Positions 46,758 through 55,303 of a stretch of 64,000 bases of DNA are shown here, in pieces. The DNA is taken from the NCBI RefSeq assembly GCF_020804225.1, contig NZ_WJBI01000002.1:1-64000 (forward strand), read 5' to 3'. Position 1 is the first letter of the stretch. Each line of letters opens with the position of its first letter. This stretch comes from Methanosarcina sp. DH2 (GTDB lineage: Archaea > Halobacteriota > Methanosarcinia > Methanosarcinales > Methanosarcinaceae). Both the position numbers and the translations under genes were made by a program. Below the pieces are notes generated by a model. The model saw only the letters and a list, made by a program, of their open reading frames with translations. It was not told the origin of the DNA and did not search any database.

Positions 46758-47121
46758 CTTCGCCTCCGATCACATCCCTGAGAGCCTTTCTGCATGAATA
46801 TGCATGTTCAAAGTAGCCTTTTGCCCGCTCCATCACCCTCTTAATAATAACCTCGTCCTCAGGGTCAAGGTCCGTAAAAGAGAGGCTTTTTTCAATCAGC
46901 CCAGCCGGGAAAGTCCCGTAAAGCTGCCCCACAGCCACGTTCAGAAAGGCAGGCGTAAGTTCATTCATCTCTGCAAAAGAGAGCTCAACCTTCCTGTTTT
47001 TACGGAAAGCGTCTGCAATCCTGTCATGAACTTTCTCCCCATCGCAGGCTGCAACGCAGAAATTGTTTTCCGCAGTCTCAATAATTCTTATCTTCACCCT
47101 CTCTTCCGTAACCTTCCCCAT
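46750..47121 (-). CDS. STAS-like (DUF4325-type) protein
   Basis: 123 residues. IRIIETAENNFCVAACDGEKVHDRIADAFRK is split from KVELSFAEMNELTPAFLNVA-VGQLYG as in the STAS-like DUF4325 family, thought to sense or regulate through protein contacts. It is upstream of and overlaps the PIN gene, the position of an antitoxin. The C-terminal helices (DEVIIKRVMERAKGYFEHAY) may contact the PIN protein. Domain call from memory. Confidence 0.75.
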   Translation of the reverse strand: MGKVTEERVKIRIIETAENNFCVAACDGEKVHDRIADAFRKNRKVELSFAEMNELTPAFLNVAVGQLYGTFPAGLIEKSLSFTDLDPEDEVIIKRVMERAKGYFEHAYSCRKALRDVIGGEDA

Positions 47122-47337
47122 TTGATCACTCCCCCCATGTCTATCAGAAGCACACTTTTAGCCGGGCACCTGGTACAAAGCCCTGCACCCTTTTTACCAA
47201 TTTCACTTCAATATTTTTTCTAATTATTTTTCAATACTTTTTACGAGTTATTTCTTAACACCTTTTCCCGTTACCTTCAATAACTTTGTCGGTTTACCTT
47301 TTAATCAACTAAAATAACCTATGATACCAATGGCTTC

Positions 47338-47796
47338 TTAGTCAGCTTTTTTCTTGAAAAAAAGCCATCCTTTATCCTCTTTCCCATACTTTGTCCTTAT
47401 CAGTACATAATCCCCTTTCAGCTCTTCCCCTTCAAGTGTGACAGTGATCTCTTTCTCATTACGTTTCAGAAGCTTGAAAGTCCCTTTATCCCAGATCTCA
47501 ACCCTGCCGGCTCCGTACTCTCCTTCAGGAATTTCCCCCTCAAAATCGGCGTATCCGAGAGGATGATCTTCAGTCTCGATAGCAAGCCTTTTGGTACCGG
47601 CCTTTTTCGGCGGTTCCTTGGGGACTGCCCAGCTTTTCAGAACCCCATCCATCTCCAGACGAAAATCATAATGAAGATTGGTTGCATCATGGCGCTGGAC
47701 CACAAAGATAGGTTTACCGGAACTTTTTTCGAACCCTTTAGCAGGAGGTTCGGAGGTCTTATCAAAATCTCTTTTCTTCGCATATTTCTCAAGCAT
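47338..47796 (-). CDS. Stand-alone LigD-type 3'-phosphoesterase
   Basis: 152 residues, the phosphoesterase module of LigD. VVQRHDATNLHYDFRLEMDG and LKSWAVPKEPP contain the metal-binding histidines and acid; HPLGYADFEGEIPEGEYGAG is the second signature. It removes 3'-phosphates and 3'-ribonucleotides from DNA ends during non-homologous end joining. Neither polymerase nor ligase modules lie nearby, so it acts with partners encoded elsewhere or alone. Confidence 0.93.
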   Translation of the reverse strand: MLEKYAKKRDFDKTSEPPAKGFEKSSGKPIFVVQRHDATNLHYDFRLEMDGVLKSWAVPKEPPKKAGTKRLAIETEDHPLGYADFEGEIPEGEYGAGRVEIWDKGTFKLLKRNEKEITVTLEGEELKGDYVLIRTKYGKEDKGWLFFKKKAD

Positions 47797-47951
47797 GGAA
47801 GATCAATAGAAAATATGGCGGCGCTGGATATAAATGATTATGCAGTAAAGCTTGAAAAAGAGGCTATGAGAAGAGAATTGAAAATCTATAAAAAAGACTC
47901 ATAAGAGGAATTAATAAAGAAGTGAAAAAAGGAATCTTTAACTCCCTTTTT

Positions 47952-48238
47952 TCATTTTCTGGCAAGTGCATAATCTGCATAAATCTTTAAAAACTCCTTG
48001 TCAGCCTGCAGTAGCACGGTCTCAAACATAGCTACATGGATCTTTTCTTGCCTGGCTATGTCAAGGAGAATTTTACGGATCTCTTCGTTTTTTGTCAGGT
48101 TTGCCATCTGTTCATAGAGATTGACAGCATCCAGTTCTGCAATCATTGCGGCTCTCAGAATTTCCTTATCAAGGTCTTTCTGGCTGGTATTCTCAAGGTC
48201 TGCAAGTGTTTCCGAAAGCAGGCTTTTACCCCCTAAGT
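47952..48238 (-). CDS. Ferritin-like (rubrerythrin-type) small protein, start unclear
   Basis: From the ATG at 48146 it is 64 residues: MIAELDAVNLYEQMANLTKN, IRKILLDIARQEKIHVAMFE, DYALARK. E-x2-Y and E-x2-H placements fit one half of a ferritin-like four-helix bundle, as in encapsulin-type ferritins that dimerise. The frame continues upstream with LSETLADLENTSQKDLDKEI, which also fits the family, but no ATG, GTG or TTG is found there; a GGGGGT at about 48223-48228 is followed by CTG. The start is thus unresolved or lost. Confidence 0.65.
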
Positions 48239-48448
48239 GTCCCTGTAAGGATATGGAAAGGCAAACTTAATGTCTCTTTCTATTGGGAATACTCATGAAA
48301 ATACTCACGGTAACATTCATTATGAGCACAACTCTATGAGTTTTAAGGTAAATAGAAGACACATAAAGTTATAAATAAATTTACTTAGATGTTCCAAATA
48401 AACAGAGATAAATAAATAATAAGGAATAAAATTTTTAGCAACAAGACA

Positions 48449-48536
48449 TTTTACATTTATTTTCTATGTACCTTTATCTGTCTGCCATTTTATTTTACAT
48501 TTATTTTCTATGTACCTTTATCTGTCTGCCATTTAT
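48449..48536. repeat. 44-bp direct tandem repeat
   Basis: TTTTACATTTATTTTCTATG and the following TACCTTTATCTGTCTGCCATT are repeated exactly once at 44 bp distance (48449 and 48493). The rest of 48239-48872 holds no convincing gene, apart from a short open frame (48510-48698) of basic composition that may be a remnant. Confidence 0.85.
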
Positions 48537-48872
48537 CTTTTTCTTAATAAAGGAAGTATCAGGCTCATTAGAGTTAATCTTCAAAGATATAATCCCAAAA
48601 GGAGATTTTTAGGTAAGCAAATATCTAATTATTTTAGTAAAGAGGTTCATTTTTTTAGAAAAGAACTTATAGATAAATTTAATAAACTAATCATATGAAT
48701 TAATACTCAGGAAGAATCTACAGAGCAACATTAATTAGGCTGATAATTATTGAATATCTGCTCAGACCGAATCACAGCCTAAAAATAGTTATTCAGAAAA
48801 ATACTCTCCTGCAAGTTATTCCGTACTATCTTTCAGCTAACCAGAAATTGATCCACCCGAGGCCGAGAATTC

Positions 48873-51077
48873 TTGAAGAAAATAAACTCCCTTCTGTTCG
48901 CACTTATTATTTTATTTTCGTGCTTCTCCGGCAGCCTTGACCTTACCGCCGGAAGTCCCGAAAACTTTGAGCTACCACTGAACGATACATCCATTTCAGA
49001 ACCTGCAATTGAAACGGCTCCCCTGAACCCAAACTTTCTGGAGCCCACACAACCAGATTCTTTTGAACCTATCTCGCCTCCTGACGGCGGGGAAGTTTCA
49101 GGCACTGGATATACACCCTCTCCTGTAAACCTATCAGGGCTTTCAAGGCCTGCGGAAAGGCTTTTGCTTAGAACATCAGGCTCGGAACTCCCTGCAACCT
49201 ATGACCTGCGCACGGAAGGACAGGTCACCTCTGTGAAGAACCAGGGGCAGACAGGAAGTTGCTGGGCTTTTTCGAGCCTTGCATCCATGGAATCTTACAT
49301 CCTGGGAGTAGAAGGAGAAGATCGGGATTTTTCCGAAAATAACATGAAAAACCTCGTTACAAAATTCTATTCCGACGGTTTTGATCTTACAGCCGACAAC
49401 GGCGGAAATGCTTTCATAGCTATGGCATATCTTACCCGCTGGTCAGGGCCTGTAAACGAGTCAGAAGATCCTTTTAGTGAAACTTCAACCTCCTCTCCTA
49501 CGGGACTTACCATACAAAAAGATGTCCAGGAAGTTCTTATACTGCCTGACAGAACGGGGCCCCTGGACAATGAAATGATTAAACAGGCACTTATGGATTA
49601 CGGAGCCGTGTACTCCACAATGTGCTGGAGCCTGCTAAATTACCAAGCAAATAACAATGCCTATCTATATACAGGTTCGAGTAATGCCAATCACGCAATA
49701 ACCATCGTAGGCTGGAACGATTCTTTCGATAGGAACCTGTTCAAACAGGTACCCTCGGGAGACGGGGCTTTTATTGTAAAGAATAGCTGGGGGGAGTCCT
49801 GGGGAGAAGAAGGATACTTCTATATTTCCTATTATGACACCAGGCTCGGGTACAACGAAAGTGCAGTGTTTATAACTGCAGGGCAGGGCAACTTTGATTA
49901 CAATTACCAGTATGACCCGCTAGGATGGACAGGAACAATCGGGTACTCTGGACTAACTGCCTGGGGTGGAAATATATTTTCTTCGAAAGGGAACGAAACA
50001 CTGAAAGCTATAGGATTCTATACTACGGATCTTGATACTGCTTATGAAATATACGTTTATAAAAACCCGACTAATGGCCCCATTAATCAGGAAAGGAATT
50101 TTGTTGTGAAAGAAACCGGCACGTGCTCACTTCCTGGCTACCATACCCACCTGCTGAATTTGCCAGTAGACCTGAGTGCCGGGGAGGAATTTTCGGTGGT
50201 TATAAAGTTTAGCAATCCCTCCGACCCGTACACTCTTGCAATTGAGCAGCCGCTTTCCGGTTATAGCAGCAAGGCACAGGCTAATTCCAGAGAAAGCTAC
50301 ATAAGTTCGGATGGAGCCAGCTGGCAAGACCTGACATCAGAAGCCGGATATTCAGAAGTAAACCTGTGCATAAAAGCTTTAACTATTGTTAATAGTCTCC
50401 CTGAAGCTGATTTCACTTCAAATATCACCAGCTGGGTTGCCCCTCTCACAGTCCAGTTTACTGACCTTTCACAGGGTGCCTTTTCCTGGGAATGGGACCT
50501 TAACGGCGACGGAATTGTAGACTCAACCACCCGGAATCCGGTCTACACCTACACATCATACGGAAGTTATGCTGTCTCACTGAATGTCAGCAACAGGAAC
50601 GGGCTTGACTCTGAGGCAAAGAGCAATTACATAATATTAACTCAGCTCTTAATTCTCTCTGCAAGTCCCGGAGAAAATATCATAACCTATGAAGGAGACG
50701 GGCAGAAATTCAATATCACCACAAACCATAACAGTACTGTAAGCTGGTACCTTAACGGAACGAAAAAGCTTACCGAATCCGGTGTAAAAAACAGTTCATA
50801 TTCAAACAGTGTACTATCTCCCGGAATATATAATGTTACCGTACTCGCCACAGCAGGAAACGAAGAGGTTATGCGTACCTGGAACTGGACAATCCGCGAC
50901 TGGAACCCCTGGGATGATTTGACCTCTCAGGAAGGAAAGCATATAAGCACAGAAGAGCTCCAGGAAGCGATTCATGTCTATAAAAATAGTCTTCCGATTC
51001 CGAATACAGGAGTAGAACTAACGAGTTCCAGGCTCGGGGAACTTATAAGGCTCTGGCGAGAAAGCCCTGCAGATTAA
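48873..51077 (+). CDS. Secreted papain-like (C1A) peptidase with PKD domain
   Basis: 734 residues from a TTG. Signal peptide KKINSLLFALIILFSCFSGS. Acidic Pro/Ser linker to residue 105. Papain-type catalytic domain with oxyanion Q and C130 (NQGQTGSCWAFS), H274 (NHAITIVGWND) and N304 (KNSWG). A lectin-like beta domain of about 200 residues follows (GYSGLTAWGGNIFSS; GEEFSVVIKFSNPSDPYTLA), then a PKD domain (ADFTSNITSWVAPLTVQFTD; YTYTSYGSYAVSLNVSN) near 505-590, an Ig-like segment and a helical tail. No PGF-CTERM anchor. An extracellular peptidase acting on surface or environmental proteins. Confidence 0.92.
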   Translation: MKKINSLLFALIILFSCFSGSLDLTAGSPENFELPLNDTSISEPAIETAPLNPNFLEPTQPDSFEPISPPDGGEVSGTGYTPSPVNLSGLSRPAERLLLRTSGSELPATYDLRTEGQVTSVKNQGQTGSCWAFSSLASMESYILGVEGEDRDFSENNMKNLVTKFYSDGFDLTADNGGNAFIAMAYLTRWSGPVNESEDPFSETSTSSPTGLTIQKDVQEVLILPDRTGPLDNEMIKQALMDYGAVYSTMCWSLLNYQANNNAYLYTGSSNANHAITIVGWNDSFDRNLFKQVPSGDGAFIVKNSWGESWGEEGYFYISYYDTRLGYNESAVFITAGQGNFDYNYQYDPLGWTGTIGYSGLTAWGGNIFSSKGNETLKAIGFYTTDLDTAYEIYVYKNPTNGPINQERNFVVKETGTCSLPGYHTHLLNLPVDLSAGEEFSVVIKFSNPSDPYTLAIEQPLSGYSSKAQANSRESYISSDGASWQDLTSEAGYSEVNLCIKALTIVNSLPEADFTSNITSWVAPLTVQFTDLSQGAFSWEWDLNGDGIVDSTTRNPVYTYTSYGSYAVSLNVSNRNGLDSEAKSNYIILTQLLILSASPGENIITYEGDGQKFNITTNHNSTVSWYLNGTKKLTESGVKNSSYSNSVLSPGIYNVTVLATAGNEEVMRTWNWTIRDWNPWDDLTSQEGKHISTEELQEAIHVYKNSLPIPNTGVELTSSRLGELIRLWRESPAD

Positions 51078-51135
51078 AAAAGATATTTGGTTTAATAAAG
51101 ATCGGGAAACTGGGTACAGGTTTCCCTTTTCATTT

Positions 51136-51250
51136 CTAATTTCTTTTCCAACTTTCTTTTTCTAACTTTCTTTTTCTAATTTTCTTTTTCTAATTTTCTT
51201 TTTCTAATTTTCTTTTTCTAATTTTCTTTTTCTAATTTTCATTCTTATTT
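51136..51250. repeat. 15-bp T-rich tandem repeat
   Basis: TTTTCTTTTTCTAAT recurs about seven times between the convergent peptidase and pcc1 genes. Slippage-prone low-complexity DNA; it may aid termination of both. Confidence 0.8.
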
Positions 51251-51283
51251 TTCTTTCTTATTTTTTACTTTCCCTTCTAACTT

Positions 51284-51517
51284 TTATATTTTCAGAGTCT
51301 GTTCGACTCCTTCCCCTATCTTAACGTTCATAAGAAAATCATCAACGGTTGCGAGAAGAGAACCAATTTTCTCGGAATGAAACCGCACAGCAACCCTCTC
51401 ATCACTGATTTCGCTTTCCATACTCCTCAGGTTGTCCGGGGCAAGGGCTGTCAGGATTCTGGCTGCTGACTCTCTTGACTTCGGGTCAGGAAACTCAATT
51501 GTACCTGTAATTTTCAT
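51284..51517 (-). CDS. pcc1: KEOPS complex subunit Pcc1
   Basis: 77 residues from the ATG at 51517 (an earlier in-frame start at 51529 is possible). ITGTIEFPDPKSRESAARIL, ALAPDNL near the centre and HSEKIGSLLATVDDFLMNVK are the Pcc1 signature. It is the dimerising subunit of the KEOPS complex that makes t6A37 in tRNAs. It follows the recJ-like gene on the same strand. Confidence 0.9.
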   Translation of the reverse strand: MKITGTIEFPDPKSRESAARILTALAPDNLRSMESEISDERVAVRFHSEKIGSLLATVDDFLMNVKIGEGVEQTLKI

Positions 51518-51557
51518 AATATGCCTCATGCGTTTTATATATTAATTCCGAGCTCTT

Positions 51558-51636
51558 CTTTTTTATTTTATTTTATTTTATTTTATTTTATTTTATTTTA
51601 TTTTGTTTTATTTTGTTTAATTTATTTTATTTTATT
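51558..51636. repeat. TTTTA pentanucleotide repeat
   Basis: About 14 units of TTTTA or close variants between pcc1 and the recJ-like gene. It reaches almost to the recJ-like stop codon. Confidence 0.9.
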
Positions 51637-51638
51637 TT

Positions 51639-52976
51639 TTACCTGGCTTTCCCACTGGAATTTTTCCTGAGCTGGTCCCCTATTATCCGATCTGCAATGC
51701 TCAAGAACTCTTCCGTACTCCCCAGAGGGATTGAAGCTCCGGATGCGACACTGTGCCCGCCTCCGCTTCCACCGACTGCGCCTGCAGCTTCCCGAAGGGC
51801 AAAGGCAAGGTCAAGGCCTTTTGAAACCAGTTCGCGGGTACCCCTGGCAGAAACCTTCAGGATTCCCTCAGACTCGTTTACACAGATGAAAGGAAGTTCG
51901 GGATGGAGATATCTGACTACGGTTGTGGCAAGGCTTCCTGTAGAAAGGGCATCAACCGTGCTAATATACCAGATGTTCTCACCTTTACGGATTTTTTCCA
52001 CGCTGTCCCGGACATCCACGGCAAGATTCTTTTCATGCTCTTTTGTAAGGGAAAGAGCCTCATCGACAATACTTGAGTCCTTTAGGCAGAGAGCCAGGGC
52101 GAGTCCGTAAACTTTCTGCTTCCCGCAGGTATTGAGAATGGAGATGAAATCATAGACGTTGTGCACCAGCTCCCGGTTCAGCAGGAAGACCTCTCCTATA
52201 ACGGCTTCAATTGCTTCAGGGCTTGCCTGTCTGACAAGTTTCAGGGCAATGGCACTGGCAAGTTTTGAGAGCTCTTCCTCGGACAGGTTTTCAATATTTC
52301 CGGAGAGCCCAAGCTGATTTAGGAACTCCGATGCCTTTTCAGGGTAGCCGGTTACATCCAGGAAGGGCTCTGTGCTGTATGCGAGCACATCCGCAAGACC
52401 TCCATCCCCTACCTTCAGCCCTTTTCTGACGGACACTACCCCTGCTTTCAGGGCTTCTTCCAGAATAAAAGCATTGGCAGTCTGGAAAAGCTGCCTGTCC
52501 CCAACTGCACCTGCAATTGCCAGCCCTGCAAGGTCAATGTTTCCAGTCCCGAGTTCCCTGGCTACAAGATAGCAGGTGCCGGAAGCCGAGATATCCGTTG
52601 CTCCATCGATTCCTACCATATGGGCATTTACCACGGCTTTTGCAGGGGACTGCCCTACTGGCTGGTGGTGGTCAAGCACCACGACATCAGCCGCCACCTT
52701 CCCGATAAGTTCCGGCTGCCCGCTGCCCATATCACAGAAAATGACAAGCTCTCCCTGAGAGATTCCACTGTTCACTTCTTCGACCACAGACTCGTCCAAT
52801 TTTCCTGCTATTGAGAGCTGGAAACAAATGCCTGCTCTCAGCAGGGCCTGAGCCATTATCCCGGCTGAAGTCAGACCGTCAGCGTCATTATGACAGACTA
52901 CACGCACAAAGTTATGCTTCCTGATTTTATTGGCTGCGTTTTTTGCAAGGTTTATCAGTTTTTCAAGTTCGTTCAA
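51639..52976 (-). CDS. Archaeal RecJ-like DHH phosphoesterase
   Basis: 445 residues from a TTG. DHH-superfamily motifs: CHNDADGLTSAG (I), FCDMGSGQ (II), VVLDHHQP (III), GAVGDRQ (IV), and DHHA1 motif GGSGGGHSVASGA near the C-terminus. Archaeal members are GINS-associated single-strand exonucleases linked to replication and repair, or nanoRNases. In many euryarchaea the gene lies between rps15 and pcc1; pcc1 is here, rps15 is not seen upstream within the window. Confidence 0.9.
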   Translation of the reverse strand: MNELEKLINLAKNAANKIRKHNFVRVVCHNDADGLTSAGIMAQALLRAGICFQLSIAGKLDESVVEEVNSGISQGELVIFCDMGSGQPELIGKVAADVVVLDHHQPVGQSPAKAVVNAHMVGIDGATDISASGTCYLVARELGTGNIDLAGLAIAGAVGDRQLFQTANAFILEEALKAGVVSVRKGLKVGDGGLADVLAYSTEPFLDVTGYPEKASEFLNQLGLSGNIENLSEEELSKLASAIALKLVRQASPEAIEAVIGEVFLLNRELVHNVYDFISILNTCGKQKVYGLALALCLKDSSIVDEALSLTKEHEKNLAVDVRDSVEKIRKGENIWYISTVDALSTGSLATTVVRYLHPELPFICVNESEGILKVSARGTRELVSKGLDLAFALREAAGAVGGSGGGHSVASGASIPLGSTEEFLSIADRIIGDQLRKNSSGKAR

Positions 52977-53121
52977 AACCCATCACTCATAAAATTCAAT
53001 AATAAAATCAAAAGGGTCGATTTAATACATAAATGCAGGGTAAATAAAGAATGGCAGTCTATACTGCTTGATAATATAAAACACAATGCTCCAAAAACAG
53101 TATACAGAACAGATAGATAAT

Positions 53122-53240
53122 GAGCCCATCTCAAAACCATTTTCATTCCTATATCTAGAACTATTTTGATGATCCGAACCTCGACTGACTATTCCAAATT
53201 TAAAGTTCGTAAGAGTAATTTTGAGTTTTGGGATCAGCTC
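53122..53240. repeat. Palindromic dispersed element (family P), copy 6
   Basis: Ends GAGCCCATCTCAAAACCA and GAGTTTTGGGATCAGCTC, core CGACTGACTATTCCAAAT. It is followed at 53278-53350 by a purine-rich GAAAGA/GAGAAA simple repeat. No gene in 52977-53514. Confidence 0.75.
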
Positions 53241-53490
53241 GATAGAAAAGCGAGTAAGAAAAAACAGATAGAAGACAGGAAAGAAAAAAAGGAAGGAAAA
53301 GAAAAAGAGAAAGAGAAAGAGAAAGAAAAAGAGAAAGAAAAAGAGAAAGCGGTAAAGGCGAAAAAGGGCCCTGCAAGCAGGTAAAGAAACCGACACACCA
53401 GAGACTAAAGCAGATTTTTCTGCTGACCAAATATATAAAACCTTTCCAGGGGTCAACTTAATTAATAAGAAAATATATAGTTAGAAACGC

Positions 53491-53506
53491 GGCAGGGCGC
53501 CCTGCC
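53491..53506. promoter_or_regulatory. Perfect GC palindrome in front of the tRNA gene
   Basis: GGCAGGGCGCCCTGCC is a perfect 16-bp palindrome ending 8 bp before the tRNA. AAATATATAG at 53471-53480 is the probable TATA box, so the palindrome may lie in the 5' leader or at the start site. Confidence 0.5.
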
Positions 53507-53514
53507 AGCTTCGT

Positions 53515-53586
53515 ACATCAGTAGTGTAGCGGTCATCACCGGGCGTTGCCAACGCTCGAACCCGGGTTCGAATCCCGGCTGATGTA
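53515..53586 (+). tRNA. tRNA-Gly (anticodon GCC)
   Basis: Acceptor stem ACATCAG/CTGATGT, D arm GTGT-AGCGGTCA-TCAC, anticodon arm GGGCG-TTGCCAA-CGCTC with anticodon GCC, and T arm CCGGG-TTCGAAT-CCCGG. All stems pair; 72 nt with discriminator A and no encoded CCA. The acceptor stem begins with an A-U pair, unusual for an elongator glycine tRNA, where G1-C72 is normal. No intron. Confidence 0.88.
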
Positions 53587-53905
53587 TATATTTATAAATA
53601 AGTATATATTCATTCATAAATTATGTCTCTTTTTCTTCTTTTACTATTTTTGCGACCCCGACAATTATTTACTAATATATCCAAATTCGAATATCGCAAG
53701 GAGAAACTGAACGTTATGTATGATACTCTTTCCGGGCTCAAAAACACTTTCCTATCCCAGATTGCTTTTTAGTTTACATTATATAACTATCTCCGCCAGA
53801 CATGCTGGCGATCTGTCAAAAGAGATGAAAAATATAAAATTTGTGTGTTACTTTTACTTTCCAGCTTTTTCTCCTTGTTTTCAGTTTTCGGGGAAAGATT
53901 GCTCT

Positions 53906-54110
53906 CCTTCATCGAGCATGACAAAAATAACCCACCCGATATAACGAAAAAGGTTATACCGGTTATGGATATTTTTAATTCAGCCCTCTTAAATGAAGCT
54001 CACTATTATAGCCCATAAATTAGTCCTCTTGAGCGAAACGAAGTGGAGCGAAAAGGACCGCGTACTCCCGAGGCGCAATTCGGGCGAGGCGCAATTCGGG
54101 CATCACAAAA
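53906..54110 (-). repeat. Dispersed repeat family, copy C
   Basis: Colinear with copies at 5.3 and 15.8 kb: GAGCATGACAAAAATAAC, ACGAAAAAGGTTATACCGGT, TTAGTCCTCTTGAGCGAAACG, then CCCGAGGCGCAATTCGGG with a partial second unit. It lies 50 bp past the 3' end of a minus-strand gene. The rest of 53587-54163 has no gene. Confidence 0.6.
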
Positions 54111-54163
54111 AAGAGAAAAGTAAGCAGCTCTGAATGCTGCTTCAAAATGGAAATTTATGGTGT

Positions 54164-55303
54164 TTAGAACTTCTTTCTCAGTATGCAATATGCGGCTCCA
54201 ATTGTTCCCAGAAAAGCTGCAGATTCAAAGCCAGGCGTAGAACGCCAGCCTCCACTTGAAGGTTTTTCGGGCTCTGATGACACATTATCCCCCGGATTGT
54301 CGGTAGAAACGGGATCGATATTTATCGAACCAGAACCGTCTTTACCGGCTGCAACAATTGCAAAGGATCCGAAACCTGGGGTCTTGGCTTCGTAGTAGAC
54401 ATAAGTGTTGTTGCTCTCATCTATTTTTTTAGTCTCGAGTTTTTTCCACGCCTTGTCATAGTACCAGAGGTTCAACGAATCTTTTTCATCTGTATCAACG
54501 TTTTTCTCGACCCAGGCTTTTTCGACTCTAAAGCCAACAACTGCATTCTCGATGTTATCGGAGTTTGCGACTCCGCCTGAACCTACCCAGATATTTACAT
54601 TCTTATAAACAATGCCTTCAGGCAGGTTCGGAACCAGCTTTGATTGGCCCTTGAGCATTTCGACAAGAGTAGTGATTTTTCCGAGAGTCTTTTTGGCGTC
54701 AAATTCAACATACCTTATGCAGGTCACACCATTTGGAAAACTGAACTTGACATGTGTTCCAGCAATGACGGATGTCTGGGACAGCTCTTTAGCTTCGACA
54801 TTGCTCTGGGGTTCGGGGGAACCTCCAGCTCCGCCACCTGAACTGCCGCCTGAGCTTTTTGAGCCGCTGCCTGAGCCGCCACCTGAACCTCCGTTGTAGG
54901 CTGACCCAACACTAATGGAAGAACTTGAAGGGAGGATAGGGAACTCATTTTTGTTGATATCCCTTAAAAGACCCGCGAACTGATATGTCCCGGCTGATGC
55001 AGGGGATTTAAGGGTGTAGCTGAAGCTCTTTTCATTCATTAGCAGGAAAGAGACTTTGCTGCCGTTTACGGTTACAGCTCTTTCCGGAAGGGTTGAGTTA
55101 ATGTACGTGAAACCTGCAGGAAGCTTTTCAAGAACCTGGCCGGCCGCACCATAGTCATCTACATTGACCGTTACCTGAAACACCTGATTGGTATCAACCG
55201 AAGAGGGAAGAACCCTTCCTGCACTACCCGCAGAAGCAGGAACCGCACATAAAACCAGGGTCATGAGCAGCACAAAAGCAATTTTAAACTCAGGCTGTTT
55301 CAT
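54164..55303 (-). CDS. PGF-pre-PGF domain surface protein with PGF-CTERM anchor
   Basis: 379 residues. Signal peptide FKIAFVLLMTLVLCAVPASA. An N-terminal beta domain of about 110 residues, a Gly/Ser linker (residues 137-162), then a PGF-pre-PGF-like domain (GVTCIRYVEFDAKKTLGKIT; DSLNLWYYDKAWKKLE; TPGFGSFAIVA). A Ser/Pro-rich stretch leads to the C-terminal sorting signal STPGFESAAFLGTIGAAYCI and basic RKKF, which archaeosortase A cleaves for lipid attachment. The ATG overlaps the stop of the upstream gene (ATGA), so the two are coupled. Confidence 0.85.
   Translation of the reverse strand: MKQPEFKIAFVLLMTLVLCAVPASAGSAGRVLPSSVDTNQVFQVTVNVDDYGAAGQVLEKLPAGFTYINSTLPERAVTVNGSKVSFLLMNEKSFSYTLKSPASAGTYQFAGLLRDINKNEFPILPSSSSISVGSAYNGGSGGGSGSGSKSSGGSSGGGAGGSPEPQSNVEAKELSQTSVIAGTHVKFSFPNGVTCIRYVEFDAKKTLGKITTLVEMLKGQSKLVPNLPEGIVYKNVNIWVGSGGVANSDNIENAVVGFRVEKAWVEKNVDTDEKDSLNLWYYDKAWKKLETKKIDESNNTYVYYEAKTPGFGSFAIVAAGKDGSGSINIDPVSTDNPGDNVSSEPEKPSSGGWRSTPGFESAAFLGTIGAAYCILRKKF

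Noticed and set aside
51136-51640. Tandem T-rich repeats as a replication origin
   Set aside because: Simple 15-bp and 5-bp slippage repeats without origin-recognition-box palindromes or a nearby Orc1/Cdc6 gene.
53166-53384. A lysine/glutamate-rich protein encoded by the GAAAGA repeat
   Set aside because: The frame exists only because of simple-sequence DNA next to a family P element, with no ribosome-binding site.
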